A stretch of 64,000 bases of DNA, from positions 36,754 to 100,753 of the forward strand of contig JAJPIM010000005.1 of the NCBI GenBank assembly GCA_021324775.1. The letters are read 5' to 3'. Every line of letters begins with the position of its first letter. Within the stretch, counting starts at the first letter, position 1. This DNA comes from Gemmatimonadota bacterium (GTDB lineage: Bacteria; Gemmatimonadota; Gemmatimonadetes; Gemmatimonadales; Gemmatimonadaceae). The translations under genes were made by a program, and so were the position numbers. This document shows, in pieces, positions 1 through 8,927 of the stretch. The notes below the pieces were generated by a model. The model was not told where the DNA came from, did not search any database, and saw only the letters and a program-made list of their open reading frames with translations.

Positions 1-1910
1 CGGCCCGCCCGCAGCATCCGGTACGTCGCCTCGTCGTCGAGCGGGAGCGCATCGAGATCGATCGTCGTCCCGGTGCGCGCGGCGATGGACGCCACGGCGT
101 CGCTCAGCACCGTGAGAGTGGTGAGGCCGAGGAAGTCCATCTTGAGCATCCCGGCCTTTTCGAGCGCGTTCATGTCGTACTGCGTGACGACGACCGTCTC
201 CTCGTCGCCCGCGCGGTCGACTACGCGCTCGGAACGCTGTTCGGGCGGGCGGTCGCCGGCCAGCGTGCCCGATGCCAGCGCCGGAGCGCCGTTCCCGCGG
301 CCGGAGCCCGAGCCCTTCGTCGTGGTGGTGAAGACCGGGACGTAGTCGTCGAGCGGGCCGGGCGCGATGACGATGCCGGCGGCGTGGACGCCCGAGTGGC
401 GGGAGAGACCTTCGAGGGCGATTGCGTAGTCGAGGAGCTGCCGGTATCGCGGATCGCCTTCGTAGCGCCGCCTGACCTCGGAGATCTGCTGGACGGCTTC
501 GCTGATCGTGAGTGAGTAGTTGGGCTGGTTGGGAATCAGCTTCGCCAGCGCGTCCGTCTCGGCTGGCGTGAACCCCAGCGTGCGCCCGACGTCCTTGATC
601 GCCGCCCGCGACTTGAGCGTTCCGAACGTGACGATCTGGCCGACCGAATCGCGGCCGTACTTCTGCCGGACGTACTCGATCACCTCGCCGCGCCGCTCGA
701 AGCAGAAGTCCACGTCGATGTCGGGCATCGACACGCGTTCCGGATTGAGGAACCGTTCGAAGAGGAGATCGAAGCGCAGCGGGCAGACATTGGTGATGCG
801 GAGCGCGTAGGCGACCAGCGATCCGGCGGCGGAGCCGCGGCCCGGGCCGACCGGGATGCCGCGATCGCGGGCCGCTTTGATGAAATCGGCGACGATGAGG
901 AAGTAGCCCGCGTAGCCGGTCTTGGTGATGACGCCCAACTCGTAGTCGAGGCGTTCGCGGACGTTGTCGGGGAGGGGGTCGCCGTACCGGTCCCGCGCGC
1001 CCGCCTCGGCGAGCCGGACGAGCAGATCGTTTTCCGTCTCGACGCCCGGCGGCAGTGGGAACGAGGGGACCCGGTACGTCTTGGAGAACTCCACTGCGAC
1101 GCGGTCCGCGATGCGGAGCGTGTTCTCGAGGACCTCGGGGTGGTCGGGGAAGCGGGCGGCTATTTCCGGGGCGCTCTTGAAGTAGAGGCCGCGGTCGTAG
1201 CGCAGCCGGTCCGGGTCGAGGCGATCCTTGCCCAGGCCGATGCAGAGCAGGACATCGTGGGAGTCGTGATCCTGCTGGCGGAGGAAGTGTGCGTCGTTGG
1301 TGGCGATGACGGGGAGGCCGAGTCCGGAGGCCAACGCGAAGACCTGGGCGTTGAGCTCGCGCTGCCCGTCGGCGTCGTGGGCCTGGACCTCGAGGTAGTA
1401 GCGGCCCGGGAACGCGTTGGCGTACCAGCTCGCGGCTTCTCGAGCCGCGTCCAGGTCGTTGGCGCGGAGGTGCGTCGCGACCTCGCCGGCCAGGCAGGCC
1501 GAGGAGACGATGAGGCCAGCGCCGTAGCGGGCGAGGAGCTCGCGATCCATGCGGGGTTTGGTGTAGAACCCCTCCATGTATGCGAGCGACGATAGTTTGA
1601 CGAGATTCTGGTAGCCGGTGGCGTCCGCGGCGAGGAGGATCAAATGGTAGTAGGGCTTGATCCCGGGGCCGGCGCGTTGGCGGAGGCGCCGGTCGCCGGG
1701 GGCGACGTAGGCCTCCATCCCTATGATCGGCTTGATCTTGGCCTTTTTCGCCTTCTCCTGAAACTCCCAGGCGGCGTGCATGTTTCCATGGTCAGTGATC
1801 GCCAGCGCTGGTTGCTCCATCTCCAGCGCGCGCCCGATCAGGTCGTCGATCCGGTTTGCCCCGTCGAGCAGCGAGTACTCGGAGTGGCAATGCAGGTGAA
1901 CGAAGCCCAT
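1..1910 (-). CDS. dnaE: DNA polymerase III subunit alpha, 5' part (runs off the left edge)
   Basis: Replicative polymerase catalytic subunit, read on the minus strand from an ATG at 1910; about 636 residues are present and the 3' end lies outside the window. The N-terminus is a PHP domain (HLHCHSEYSLLDG near residue 4, later ITDHGNMHAAWEF). The polymerase palm follows, with the catalytic motif PDIDVDFCFERRGEV near residue 395 and GPGRGSAAGSLVAY before it. An oddity is a Gly/Ser/Ala-rich insertion of about 40 residues at roughly 525-565, between VPVF and VTQYDMN, two blocks that are almost adjacent in most DnaE proteins. The frame stays open through it and the downstream MDFLGLTTL block is intact, so it looks like a real linker. 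Long plus-strand open frames over this region are shadows. Confidence 0.96.
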   Translation of the reverse strand, partial: MGFVHLHCHSEYSLLDGANRIDDLIGRALEMEQPALAITDHGNMHAAWEFQEKAKKAKIKPIIGMEAYVAPGDRRLRQRAGPGIKPYYHLILLAADATGYQNLVKLSSLAYMEGFYTKPRMDRELLARYGAGLIVSSACLAGEVATHLRANDLDAAREAASWYANAFPGRYYLEVQAHDADGQRELNAQVFALASGLGLPVIATNDAHFLRQQDHDSHDVLLCIGLGKDRLDPDRLRYDRGLYFKSAPEIAARFPDHPEVLENTLRIADRVAVEFSKTYRVPSFPLPPGVETENDLLVRLAEAGARDRYGDPLPDNVRERLDYELGVITKTGYAGYFLIVADFIKAARDRGIPVGPGRGSAAGSLVAYALRITNVCPLRFDLLFERFLNPERVSMPDIDVDFCFERRGEVIEYVRQKYGRDSVGQIVTFGTLKSRAAIKDVGRTLGFTPAETDALAKLIPNQPNYSLTISEAVQQISEVRRRYEGDPRYRQLLDYAIALEGLSRHSGVHAAGIVIAPGPLDDYVPVFTTTTKGSGSGRGNGAPALASGTLAGDRPPEQRSERVVDRAGDEETVVVTQYDMNALEKAGMLKMDFLGLTTLTVLSDAVASIAARTGTTIDLDALPLDDEATYRMLRAG

Positions 1911-1956
1911 GGCCAGTGCAAGTTAGCTGTCCCGTCAGGGGCGGGGGAGGGCGATT

Positions 1957-3069
1957 GTGAGTCGTAGGGCATCGGCGGCTGTCACGCTCGCCGCGATCGG
2001 CGTCGCGATGGCGCTGGCGAGTTCGACGGGCTGCTATCTCGCGCGCGCGAGCTGGGAGGAGGGGCGGATCCTGGCGCGGCGCCGGCCGATTCCTGCGGTC
2101 ATTGCCGATCCGCGCACGAGTGCGGCGACGCGCACGGAACTCAGACTGGTGCTCGCCGCGAGGCGGTACGCGGCTGATTCGCTGGGGCTCAGCGCCGGCC
2201 GCAGCTTCACGACGTATACGGCGCTGGACCACGACACACTGGTGCTCGTCCTCTCGGGCGCCTATCGCGACCGGCTCCGTCCGGTCACCTGGTGGTTCCC
2301 CGTGGTGGGGCGCGTCCCGTACAAAGGGTATTTCGATTTTCCGGCGGCGGTGCGTGCCGCCGCGGAGCTGGAACGGCAAGGATTCGATGCGTATGTCCGT
2401 CCGTCGCCGGCATTCAGCACGCTGGGGTGGTTCGACGACCCGCTCGTGTCGGCGTCGTTGCAGTCGGATTCCCTGGAGCTGGCGAACACGGTGATCCACG
2501 AGCTGACGCACAACACGTACTACGCGTCGGGCCGCGCGGACTTCAACGAGTCGTTCGCGAACTTCGTGGGGACGCGTGGGGCACAGGCGTTCTTCCGGTC
2601 GCGCGGTGATACGGCGAGCGTGCGCGAGATCGAGCGGCGGTGGGCCGACGAGAAAGTCATGGGCGCGTTCTGGGCGTGGGTGTATGGGGCACTCGACAGC
2701 GCATTTCGCGCGCATCCCGGCGACAGCGGCGTTGCCCGGGCCGAGCGGCTCGCGGCGCGCGACAGCATCTACAAGATGGCGCGCGATTCGTTGGGTACGT
2801 CCGTGCCCGCGCGGGCGCAGACGATCCCGGCGCCGGCGCTGGCGAATGCGCGGCTCGACAACGCGGTGTTGCTCGGCCGGCGTGTGTACCGGACGGATCT
2901 CGACCAGTTCGACGCGGTGTACGGGCGGTGCGGGGGCGATGTGCGGCGCACGGTGGTGCAGATCATCGCGATCGCGCGGGGCGATCGAAAGGATCCGTTC
3001 GGCGGGCTCAGGGCGTGGGTGGGGAATCCCAATGCGGCATGTACGAGCCCCGGCGGGCGCTCGGCCTAA
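1957..3069 (+). CDS. PF10023-type predicted aminopeptidase lipoprotein
   Basis: A 370-residue protein starting at a GTG preceded by a GGGGAGG ribosome site (about 1943-1950). The N-terminus is a signal peptide ending in a lipobox (ASSTGC near residues 22-27), so it is probably anchored in a membrane. The centre carries a zinc-peptidase motif, VIHELTHNTYY (HExxH), followed by the downstream glutamate in FNESFANFVGTRGA. This HExxH plus NESFA arrangement is typical of the predicted aminopeptidase family PF10023 (COG4324). Substrate unknown. It lies divergent from dnaE with only 46 bp between the starts. Family assignment is good; the enzymatic activity is inferred from motifs. Confidence 0.85.
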   Translation: MSRRASAAVTLAAIGVAMALASSTGCYLARASWEEGRILARRRPIPAVIADPRTSAATRTELRLVLAARRYAADSLGLSAGRSFTTYTALDHDTLVLVLSGAYRDRLRPVTWWFPVVGRVPYKGYFDFPAAVRAAAELERQGFDAYVRPSPAFSTLGWFDDPLVSASLQSDSLELANTVIHELTHNTYYASGRADFNESFANFVGTRGAQAFFRSRGDTASVREIERRWADEKVMGAFWAWVYGALDSAFRAHPGDSGVARAERLAARDSIYKMARDSLGTSVPARAQTIPAPALANARLDNAVLLGRRVYRTDLDQFDAVYGRCGGDVRRTVVQIIAIARGDRKDPFGGLRAWVGNPNAACTSPGGRSA

Positions 3070-3183
3070 AGCGACCTTCCCGGCAAAGACAAAGGCCCGC
3101 CAGGCAACTCCTGACGAGCCGCAAACCCGATGTTCTGGGGGACAAGGGAATGGTACATCGCTAGAGCCAATTGGCAATCGGTC

Positions 3184-3735
3184 TTACGGCCCGGCTGAGG
3201 AAACGGTCTTCAGCATGCGAACGATCGGCAGCGTAGCGCCGTTCTTCAGCGGGACGTTAAAACGTTCGCTGGCCTGGTAGCCGCGTGCGGCGTAGAGCGG
3301 GATTCCGGTCAGCGTCGCACCCATCTCGAACCGAGTAAAGCCCGCGGCGATCGCCGCGCTTTCGCAGGCGGACAGGATCGCGGTGCCGATGCCGCGGCGG
3401 GCCCAGTCCGGGTGCACGAAGAACGCGCGGATCTTTGCGGCGTCGGTGGCGGGGTCGAGCAACGCATCCTCGCGGTGGGTCCAGTGGTCGGCGCCGAACA
3501 GTGTGCGGCGTTTGCTCCAGCCGCCGCAGCCGGCGATCGCGTGGTCCTCGGTTTCCGCCACGAAGTAGGTGCCGTCGGCGATGAGCTGCGTGTCGACGCC
3601 AAAGACCGACGCAAGGGCGCCTTCGATCTCGGCCGCCGTGTAGTCGCGGGTCTGGAGGCCGCGGACCGAGGCGACGATCAGCGGCTCGAGGGCCGGGATG
3701 TCGGCGGGGGTGGCGAGGCGGATGGCGAATGGCAT
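3184..3735 (-). CDS. GNAT family N-acetyltransferase
   Basis: A 183-residue single-domain GNAT enzyme. The open frame can begin with a TTG at 3744, but the ATG at 3735 starts directly at the usual GNAT N-terminus (MPFAIRLATPADIPALEPL), so I chose it. The acetyl-CoA binding segment is seen as VHPDWARRGIGTAIL (R/Q-x-x-G-x-G/A motif), followed by FTRFEMGATLTGIPLYAARGYQ, the conserved beta5/alpha4 region. The substrate cannot be predicted. It converges on the peptidase gene to its left; the roughly 110 bp between them holds no clear gene. Confidence 0.85.
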   Translation of the reverse strand: MPFAIRLATPADIPALEPLIVASVRGLQTRDYTAAEIEGALASVFGVDTQLIADGTYFVAETEDHAIAGCGGWSKRRTLFGADHWTHREDALLDPATDAAKIRAFFVHPDWARRGIGTAILSACESAAIAAGFTRFEMGATLTGIPLYAARGYQASERFNVPLKNGATLPIVRMLKTVSSAGP

Positions 3736-4083
3736 TAGAACCAAAAACTTAGAAAGGAGAGAGAAGAAAGGAGAGTAAGTCCAACGAATCCTGCCGGTCT
3801 GGGTGGGACGGCAACTACGGTATTACCGGGCCGGTCGCGACCGGCCCCTACCAGAGTGCGGGTTGGTCGTGGGGCCGATACGGCCGTGCGACGGCAAAAA
3901 CAGACCGGTGTGGGCGGTTGCCCGAAAAGGGCGACCTACGGTTCTCGAACCGCCCCCGCTGCCTAGGCCACCGGCATCGATGCGACGGCAACCACATGCT
4001 TACCGGGCCGGTGACGACCGGCCCCTACTCATTCCTCCTCTATTACCGGGGCGGTCATGACCGGCCCCTACCAGGCTGTTAGA
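3736..4083. repeat. A-B-A-A palindromic repeat cluster plus GAAAGGA-type tract
   Basis: No gene. Positions 3748-3778 are purine-rich (GAAAGGAGAG units). Three copies of repeat A (arms GGGCCGGTC and GACCGGCCC) lie at 3823-3853, 4000-4030 and 4043-4074. One long copy of repeat B lies at 3908-3963; it contains a GCCC-GAAAA-GGGC hairpin followed by arms of the type GGGCGGTT/AACCGCCC and a CGCTGC tail. The conserved linkers between A and B recur at 6.8-7.0 and 15.7 kb, so this is a composite unit rather than isolated hairpins. Confidence 0.85.
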
Positions 4084-4776
4084 ATGGTCCGTACTACCAT
4101 GCTTATGCGATGCGGAGGGCTTGCGATCATCATCGCGGTGGCTGGGTGCCGGACGGCCGGCCAGCCGGCGGAGGCCGGGGCCGTCGCGCCGCAGGTCGCG
4201 CCGCAGGGGGCGACCGGGGTCACGCCGGCCGAGCAGGCGCGGGAGGAGATCGCACATCCGCGGTATACCGCGGCTGGTGTGCAATTTACGTCGGGGATGA
4301 TTGGGCATCATGCGCAGGCCATCGTGATGTCGGAGTGGGCGGTGTCGCATGGGGCCAGTCCGGCGGTGCAGTCGCTCGCGCAGCGCATCATCGTGTCGCA
4401 GACCGACGAGATCAAGTTCATGCAGGATTGGCTGCGGGCCCGCAATCAGGTCGTGCCGCCGGCCGATGCGCGCGGGTACGTTATGCCGGGCATGGGCGGG
4501 CCGATGCTCATGCCCGGTATGTTGACGCCCGATCAGATGACCGCGCTCGATCATGCGCGGGGGAGTGACTTCGATCGCCTGTTTCTGAGCGATATGATCA
4601 TGCATCATCGGGGCGCGGTCGCGATGGTGCAGCATCTCGAGGATGCCGGGCAAGGCAGTCAGGAGGACGACGCGCTCATGACGTATGCGACGAATGTCGC
4701 GGCGGATCAAGCGGCGGAGATTGGGCGCATGGGGCGGATGTTGTCGGCCATGGGGCCGAACGACAACAGAAAGTAG
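4084..4776 (+). CDS. DUF305 family lipoprotein
   Basis: A 230-residue exported protein. I take the ATG at 4084 because the 27 bp upstream in frame belong to a repeat-A copy. The signal peptide ends in a lipobox (IAVAGC). The body has two copies of the DUF305 signature, MIGHHAQAIVMSEWA and MIMHHRGAVAMVQHL, each with a paired HH on an amphipathic helix, plus many methionines. DUF305 proteins are ferritin-like helical bundles often linked to copper or other metal handling; the exact role here is unknown. The stop codon and last residues (NDNRK) are formed by the first unit of a GAAAGTA heptamer array. It is followed by the LVIVD lipoprotein and probably co-transcribed with it. Confidence 0.88.
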   Translation: MVRTTMLMRCGGLAIIIAVAGCRTAGQPAEAGAVAPQVAPQGATGVTPAEQAREEIAHPRYTAAGVQFTSGMIGHHAQAIVMSEWAVSHGASPAVQSLAQRIIVSQTDEIKFMQDWLRARNQVVPPADARGYVMPGMGGPMLMPGMLTPDQMTALDHARGSDFDRLFLSDMIMHHRGAVAMVQHLEDAGQGSQEDDALMTYATNVAADQAAEIGRMGRMLSAMGPNDNRK

Positions 4777-4854
4777 AAAGTAGCAGAGCAGAAAGTAGAA
4801 AGTAGGGAGTAGAAAGTAGCAGAGCAGAAAGTAGAGAGTAGAAAGTAGAAAGTG
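4768..4854. repeat. Tandem GAAAGTA heptamer array
   Basis: Roughly eleven units of a heptamer close to GAAAGTA, interrupted twice by GCAGAGCA, between the DUF305 and LVIVD genes. The first unit supplies the DUF305 stop codon. Related arrays occur at 42.8 kb and 54.8 kb, also at gene boundaries. Confidence 0.85.
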
Positions 4855-4906
4855 CGCATAACTACACTCACGCCTACACCCATACCGCACCCGCGGGTGC
4901 ACACCA

Positions 4907-6760
4907 ATGACATTCTGGAACTCCTCATTTGCGCGGCTCGTTTTTGGTGGGCTCTCGGGCCTGGTGCTCTCGGCCTGTGCCTCTTCCTCCTCTGGTCACA
5001 TGGGGGCGGCGATGGGCGGGTCGGCGGTGGCGCCATCGCCCGATCCGCGGCTCGCGCTCAAGGCGGGGTGGTTCGACGCGGGTGAGGCGTCCTGGAACAT
5101 GGCGTTGGTGGCCACGGCCAAGCCCTCCGCGGCGTTCTTCAATGCCACTGGGGCGACGGACCGGCTGACCAACTCGGACCTCGCGTTCACTGGCGGACAC
5201 TACGTCGTCCAGGGGAACTACAGCGGATACCAGATCTGGGATGTGGCGTCGCCAAGTGCACCGACAGTGGTGACGGCGTATGTGTGCGGGGGGGTGCAGG
5301 GGGACGTGTCGGTTTACAGGAACCTGTTGTTCGTGTCGGTGGAGAACGGACAGGGGCGGGTCGACTGTGGGCTGCAAGGCGTCGAGGATACCGTGAGTGC
5401 GGAGCGCTTCCGCGGGGTCCGGATCTTCGACATCAGCGACGTCGCGCATCCGCGCAAAGTGGTAGACGTGCAGACCTGCCGCGGGTCGCACACCAACACC
5501 GTCGTCACCGATCCGCTGGACAGTTCCAACGTGTACGTCTATGTCGACGCGTTGCAGACGGCGCGGCCATCGGCGGAGCTGGCGGGGTGTTCGGATGCGG
5601 CACCGGAGGATGTGCCGAGTTCGGAGCGGTTCCGCATCGATGTCGTGCAGGTGCCGCTGGCGCATCCGGAGCAAGCGAAAGTCGTCAGCCGTCCGCGTGT
5701 ACTCGCGGACCTCGCGCCGTACGTGCGGCACGAGGAGTACGCGGCTGACACGGCGGCCGAGAGTGATCTCCTGCGCTATTTGAAGGCATCACCGGGTGGC
5801 GCACGGGCCGCGGAGCTCAGCCCACTGGGGCCGATCGCGACCGCGTGTCATGACATCACGGTGTATCCGGCGATCGGGTTAGCCGGGGGGGCGTGTATCG
5901 GGTACGGGTTGCTGCTGGACATCAAGGATGTCGCGAATCCGCGGCGGATCACGGCGGCATCCGACACCAACTTCTGGGGATGGCACTCGGCGACCTTCAG
6001 CAACGATGGGTCGGAGGTCTTGTTCTCCGACGAGTGGGGTGGTGGCGGGGCGCCGCGCTGCCGAGCGACCGACAACCCGAAGTGGGGCGCGGACGCCATC
6101 TACCGGATCGACGGCGACCACATGACGCTCCAGGGTTACTACAAACTGCCGGTGGCGCAGCCGGCGACGAAGAACTGTGTGGCGCACAACGGCTCGCTGA
6201 TTCCGATCCCGGGGCGGACCGTGATGGTGCAGTCGTGGTATCAGGGTGGTGTGTCGGTGTTCGACTGGACCGATGCCGCGCATCCGACGGAGATCGCGTA
6301 TTTCGATCGGGGGCCGATCGATTCCACGAAGATGGTGGAGGGTGGGACGTGGTCGGCGTACTGGTGGAATGGGTACATCTATAGCTCGGAGATCACGCGC
6401 GGGCTGGATGTGCTGGCGCTCAAGGCGAGTCCGTTGCTCACGCAGAACGAGCTGGATGCGGCGAAGTCGGTGCAGTTCGATCAGTTGAACGTGCAGGACC
6501 AGCAGAAGTTCGTGTGGCGGCCGAGTTTTGTCGTGGCGCGGGCGTATCTCGATCAGTTGGCGCGGGACGATGGGTTGGCGGCGAACCGGCGGAGTGCAGT
6601 GGCGCGGGGGCTTGCGGCGGCGGAGAAGATGAAGGGGGATGCGCGGAACGCGGCGCTCACGACGCTGGCGGCGGGGTTGGATTCGGACGCGGCGTCGGCC
6701 AAGGATGGCGCGAAGGTGAAGGCGCCGGCGGGGGTAGTGCGGGGGATTGCGGCGGCGTAG
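4907..6760 (+). CDS. LVIVD/beta-propeller repeat lipoprotein
   Basis: A 617-residue exported protein starting at ATG 4907. The signal peptide ends in a lipobox (LVLSAC, near residue 24). Several LVIVD-like blades are visible, for example GNYSGYQIWDVASPSAPTVV, GVRIFDISDVAHPRKVVDV and GVSVFDWTDAAHPTEIAYF, the hallmark of surface beta-propeller proteins of the LVIVD/COG5276 group. The C-terminus (about 545-617) is an Ala-rich helical extension. Function unknown. The order DUF305 then LVIVD suggests a paired role at the cell envelope. Repeat B begins only about 15 bp after the stop and may serve as a transcript-end hairpin. Confidence 0.85.
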   Translation: MTFWNSSFARLVFGGLSGLVLSACASSSSGHMGAAMGGSAVAPSPDPRLALKAGWFDAGEASWNMALVATAKPSAAFFNATGATDRLTNSDLAFTGGHYVVQGNYSGYQIWDVASPSAPTVVTAYVCGGVQGDVSVYRNLLFVSVENGQGRVDCGLQGVEDTVSAERFRGVRIFDISDVAHPRKVVDVQTCRGSHTNTVVTDPLDSSNVYVYVDALQTARPSAELAGCSDAAPEDVPSSERFRIDVVQVPLAHPEQAKVVSRPRVLADLAPYVRHEEYAADTAAESDLLRYLKASPGGARAAELSPLGPIATACHDITVYPAIGLAGGACIGYGLLLDIKDVANPRRITAASDTNFWGWHSATFSNDGSEVLFSDEWGGGGAPRCRATDNPKWGADAIYRIDGDHMTLQGYYKLPVAQPATKNCVAHNGSLIPIPGRTVMVQSWYQGGVSVFDWTDAAHPTEIAYFDRGPIDSTKMVEGGTWSAYWWNGYIYSSEITRGLDVLALKASPLLTQNELDAAKSVQFDQLNVQDQQKFVWRPSFVVARAYLDQLARDDGLAANRRSAVARGLAAAEKMKGDARNAALTTLAAGLDSDAASAKDGAKVKAPAGVVRGIAAA

Positions 6761-6774
6761 GAGCGGCGACGGTT

Positions 6775-6980
6775 GGGGGCCGTTGCCCGAGGGGGGCGAC
6801 CTACGGTTCTCGAAGGGCCCCCGCTGCGAAGGCCACTGGCGTGTGTTGAACGGCGACCGCAGAGTTACCGGGCCGGTCGCGATCGGCCCCTACCAGGGAC
6901 GGTTGGTCGTGGGGCCGATAGGATGGTGGGAGCACAACGGCACATCGGTGTGGGCGGTTCCCGAACCGCCCCCGCTGCGT
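6775..6980. repeat. B-A-B palindromic repeat cluster
   Basis: Long repeat B at 6775-6828, repeat A at 6865-6896 and short repeat B at 6947-6980, in the same order and with the same linker sequence (TTGGTCGTGGGGCCGATA) as the cluster at 3.8-4.0 kb. No coding potential. The remaining bases up to 7049 show nothing recognisable. Confidence 0.85.
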
Positions 6981-7049
6981 GGCCGCAAAGGGCAGCGGGA
7001 CGGCAGCCACATTTTTGTCACTGGCCGGCGGTCGAGCGACCGCCAGACC

Positions 7050-7832
7050 CTAGTTCAATCCGACCAGCCGGACTGCGGGGATCGCCCTCGACGCCATGCT
7101 GACCTGAGTCAGCGATGGGTCCACGCCTGGCTGGCTCGGGAAGAACAGAGTGAAATTGGTCGTGACGGTCGCGCGTGAGCATGCGAGCGCGGAGTCCGCC
7201 GGTTCCCGGGCGATCACGACGTGTTGCCAGGCGCAGTGGCCGCTCACTGCAGACGATGTGATGTTGCCCGCCGAAGAGTCGGATTGCGCCGAGGAGTCTC
7301 CGTCAACGACAAAGCCAAAGCCATCATTCGGGCTTAGCACCACCTCAGCGTGCGTGCTCCGCGCCGCGCGGCCGACCGGCAGCGCGAGACCCGCGAGCCT
7401 GCCGGTCAGAGCGATGCGCTGTGCTGGCGGTCCGAGGTTGGTGGTTACGGTGTAGTCCAACGCGAGGTATTGCTGATAATCGGAGGTCCAACCGACTACC
7501 AGTGCAGTCGAGTCGGAGGGCGTCCCGGCTGCCGTCGTGTCGTAGAACGTCAGTGCCATCATTTGCATCGACAGCTTGCCGGTGGCTGTCGTGAGCTGGA
7601 CCGTGGTAGGTGTCAGTCCCTCGTCGGCCGTGAGCGCGAGTACCTGCTCGATCTGCGGGCGAAGGCTGACCAGGTGGCCGCCGGGCGTGTCGGCGACGAA
7701 GGCGCTGTCGAAGAGGCGCGCGAGCGAGCCGCTCGACGGGCCGGTGGGTTTGTCGGTGCTGCAGGCGGCGAGCGTTGTCGCGCTGGCCAGCGAGGCAAGA
7801 AGCAGATGACGGCGGACGATCTTCAATGGCAT
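7050..7832 (-). CDS. Hypothetical lipoprotein
   Basis: A 260-residue protein of unknown function from ATG 7832. The N-terminus is a basic signal peptide ending in a lipobox (TTLAAC near residue 24), then a Ser/Thr/Pro-rich linker (STDKPTGPSSGS). The rest is predicted beta-rich (VQLTTATGKLSMQMMALTFYD, ALDYTVTTNLGPPAQRIALTGR) with no motif I recognise; two cysteines in the C-terminal third could form a disulfide. Its last about 28 codons occur a second time as an orphan fragment at 10776-10867. It is an isolated gene flanked on both sides by repeats. Confidence 0.75.
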   Translation of the reverse strand: MPLKIVRRHLLLASLASATTLAACSTDKPTGPSSGSLARLFDSAFVADTPGGHLVSLRPQIEQVLALTADEGLTPTTVQLTTATGKLSMQMMALTFYDTTAAGTPSDSTALVVGWTSDYQQYLALDYTVTTNLGPPAQRIALTGRLAGLALPVGRAARSTHAEVVLSPNDGFGFVVDGDSSAQSDSSAGNITSSAVSGHCAWQHVVIAREPADSALACSRATVTTNFTLFFPSQPGVDPSLTQVSMASRAIPAVRLVGLN

Positions 7833-8375
7833 ATCCCGGACATTGAGTGGGCGCGCGTGTTATTTCATGGTACCGACGACCCGCGACGGGAGTTGGTGAC
7901 CGGCCATATCAGGATGATAGTTGCTCTCGCGGCCGACGCGGTGGTGGGACGGCACGGACAGATCTGTGTGGGCCGTTCTCGAACGGCCCCCGCTGCGTGG
8001 GCCACGGGCAACCATGGGACGGCAACAACATTTCTACCGCCCGTCGGTGTCGCCGAGCGATGCGGAGAGTCCGAGTTACAGAGCGGAGCAGAACGGTCAA
8101 CAGCCTGTGCGGCGTGGCCTATGTCGGCATGACCGGACCGGCGTCATTGTAACCGTTTGATCCTGTATGTCACCTTCACGCTGACACACGCGTGCAGTCC
8201 CTCTGCATGCACTGGCCCGCCGAGCCACCGGCCTCGACATTTCCATGCGGTCCCGCGTGCAGGGCGTTCTCACACTGTTAGTGCGGGCGGGGGAGATGTT
8301 CTCATTGTCGGCGGGTCGCAGGCCATCCAGTGGAGTAGCACGGTATCGTCTGAACTCACCATTTGGAGCGGGGAT
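7833..8375. other. Intergenic region with one short repeat B
   Basis: A 543-bp stretch without a convincing gene. Repeat B (arms GGCCGTT/AACGGCC, CGCTGC tail) is at 7965-7998, followed by the linker normally leading to repeat A, but A itself is decayed. An open frame continues upstream of the cupin gene from 8157 but does not resemble any protein and lacks a ribosome site. Confidence 0.6.
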
Positions 8376-8771
8376 ATGCAGATCACGCGCGTCGGTTCGC
8401 AGCCGTCGGGCAAGGGTCCGGCGGACTGGTTTACTGGGACCGTCCGTATCGACCCGCTGTTTCAGGCGCCAGACCCGGCTCGCGTTGCCGGGGCCAGCGT
8501 CACATTCGAGCCGGGAGCGCGGACGGCGTGGCACACGCATCCGCTCGGACAGACCTTGATCATTACGGCGGGGCGCGGACGGGTGCAGCGGGAAGGTGGT
8601 CCGGTCGAGGAGGTCAATCCTGGCGATGTGGTGTGGTTCGCGCCTGGTGAGAAGCATTGGCATGGGGCTGCGCCGACCATCGCCATGACGCACATCGCCG
8701 TTCAGGAGCGATTGAATGGCAAGGTCGTCGATTGGTTGGAGCACGTGAGCGACGCGCAATATCAAGGGTGA
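8376..8771 (+). CDS. Cupin, (R)-mandelonitrile lyase-like family
   Basis: A 131-residue single-domain cupin. The ATG at 8376, with GGAGCGGGG just upstream, is preferred over an upstream in-frame start because homologous cupins begin exactly here ([21 protein letters not shown]). Metal ligands are visible as H53, H55, Q59 and H94 ([15 protein letters not shown]). From memory the sequence is very close to the manganese cupin hydroxynitrile lyases of Acidobacteria, with the same ligand positions. Such proteins act on cyanohydrins in vitro, but their natural role is unclear and many close relatives are annotated only as cupins or carboxymuconolactone-decarboxylase associated. It is a stand-alone gene. 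Confidence 0.85.
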   Translation: MQITRVGSQPSGKGPADWFTGTVRIDPLFQAPDPARVAGASVTFEPGARTAWHTHPLGQTLIITAGRGRVQREGGPVEEVNPGDVVWFAPGEKHWHGAAPTIAMTHIAVQERLNGKVVDWLEHVSDAQYQG

Positions 8772-8927
8772 AATCCGGATTTCGTCGTTGCGGATGTAAC
8801 CAGAGACGACGCGGATGTAACCCCTCTGCGAGGGGCTCATTTGGTACTGGCCGGTTTCGCTACCGCACCCGACATTCTTTAGACGGATTTGAACGGTTCC
8901 ACGCCGTCCTTCACAAGGGGGTGTGTC

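Noticed and set aside
1792..3177. 461-codon minus-strand open frame
   Set aside because: Antisense to the PF10023 peptidase and overlapping the dnaE start; Arg/Pro-rich without conserved segments.
3060..3180. tRNA or small RNA gene after the peptidase
   Set aside because: Some GC-rich pairing is possible, but there is no cloverleaf, T-loop or CCA-like end.
8157..8375. N-terminal extension of the cupin
   Set aside because: Open frame without ribosome site or homology; the family starts at the ATG at 8376.
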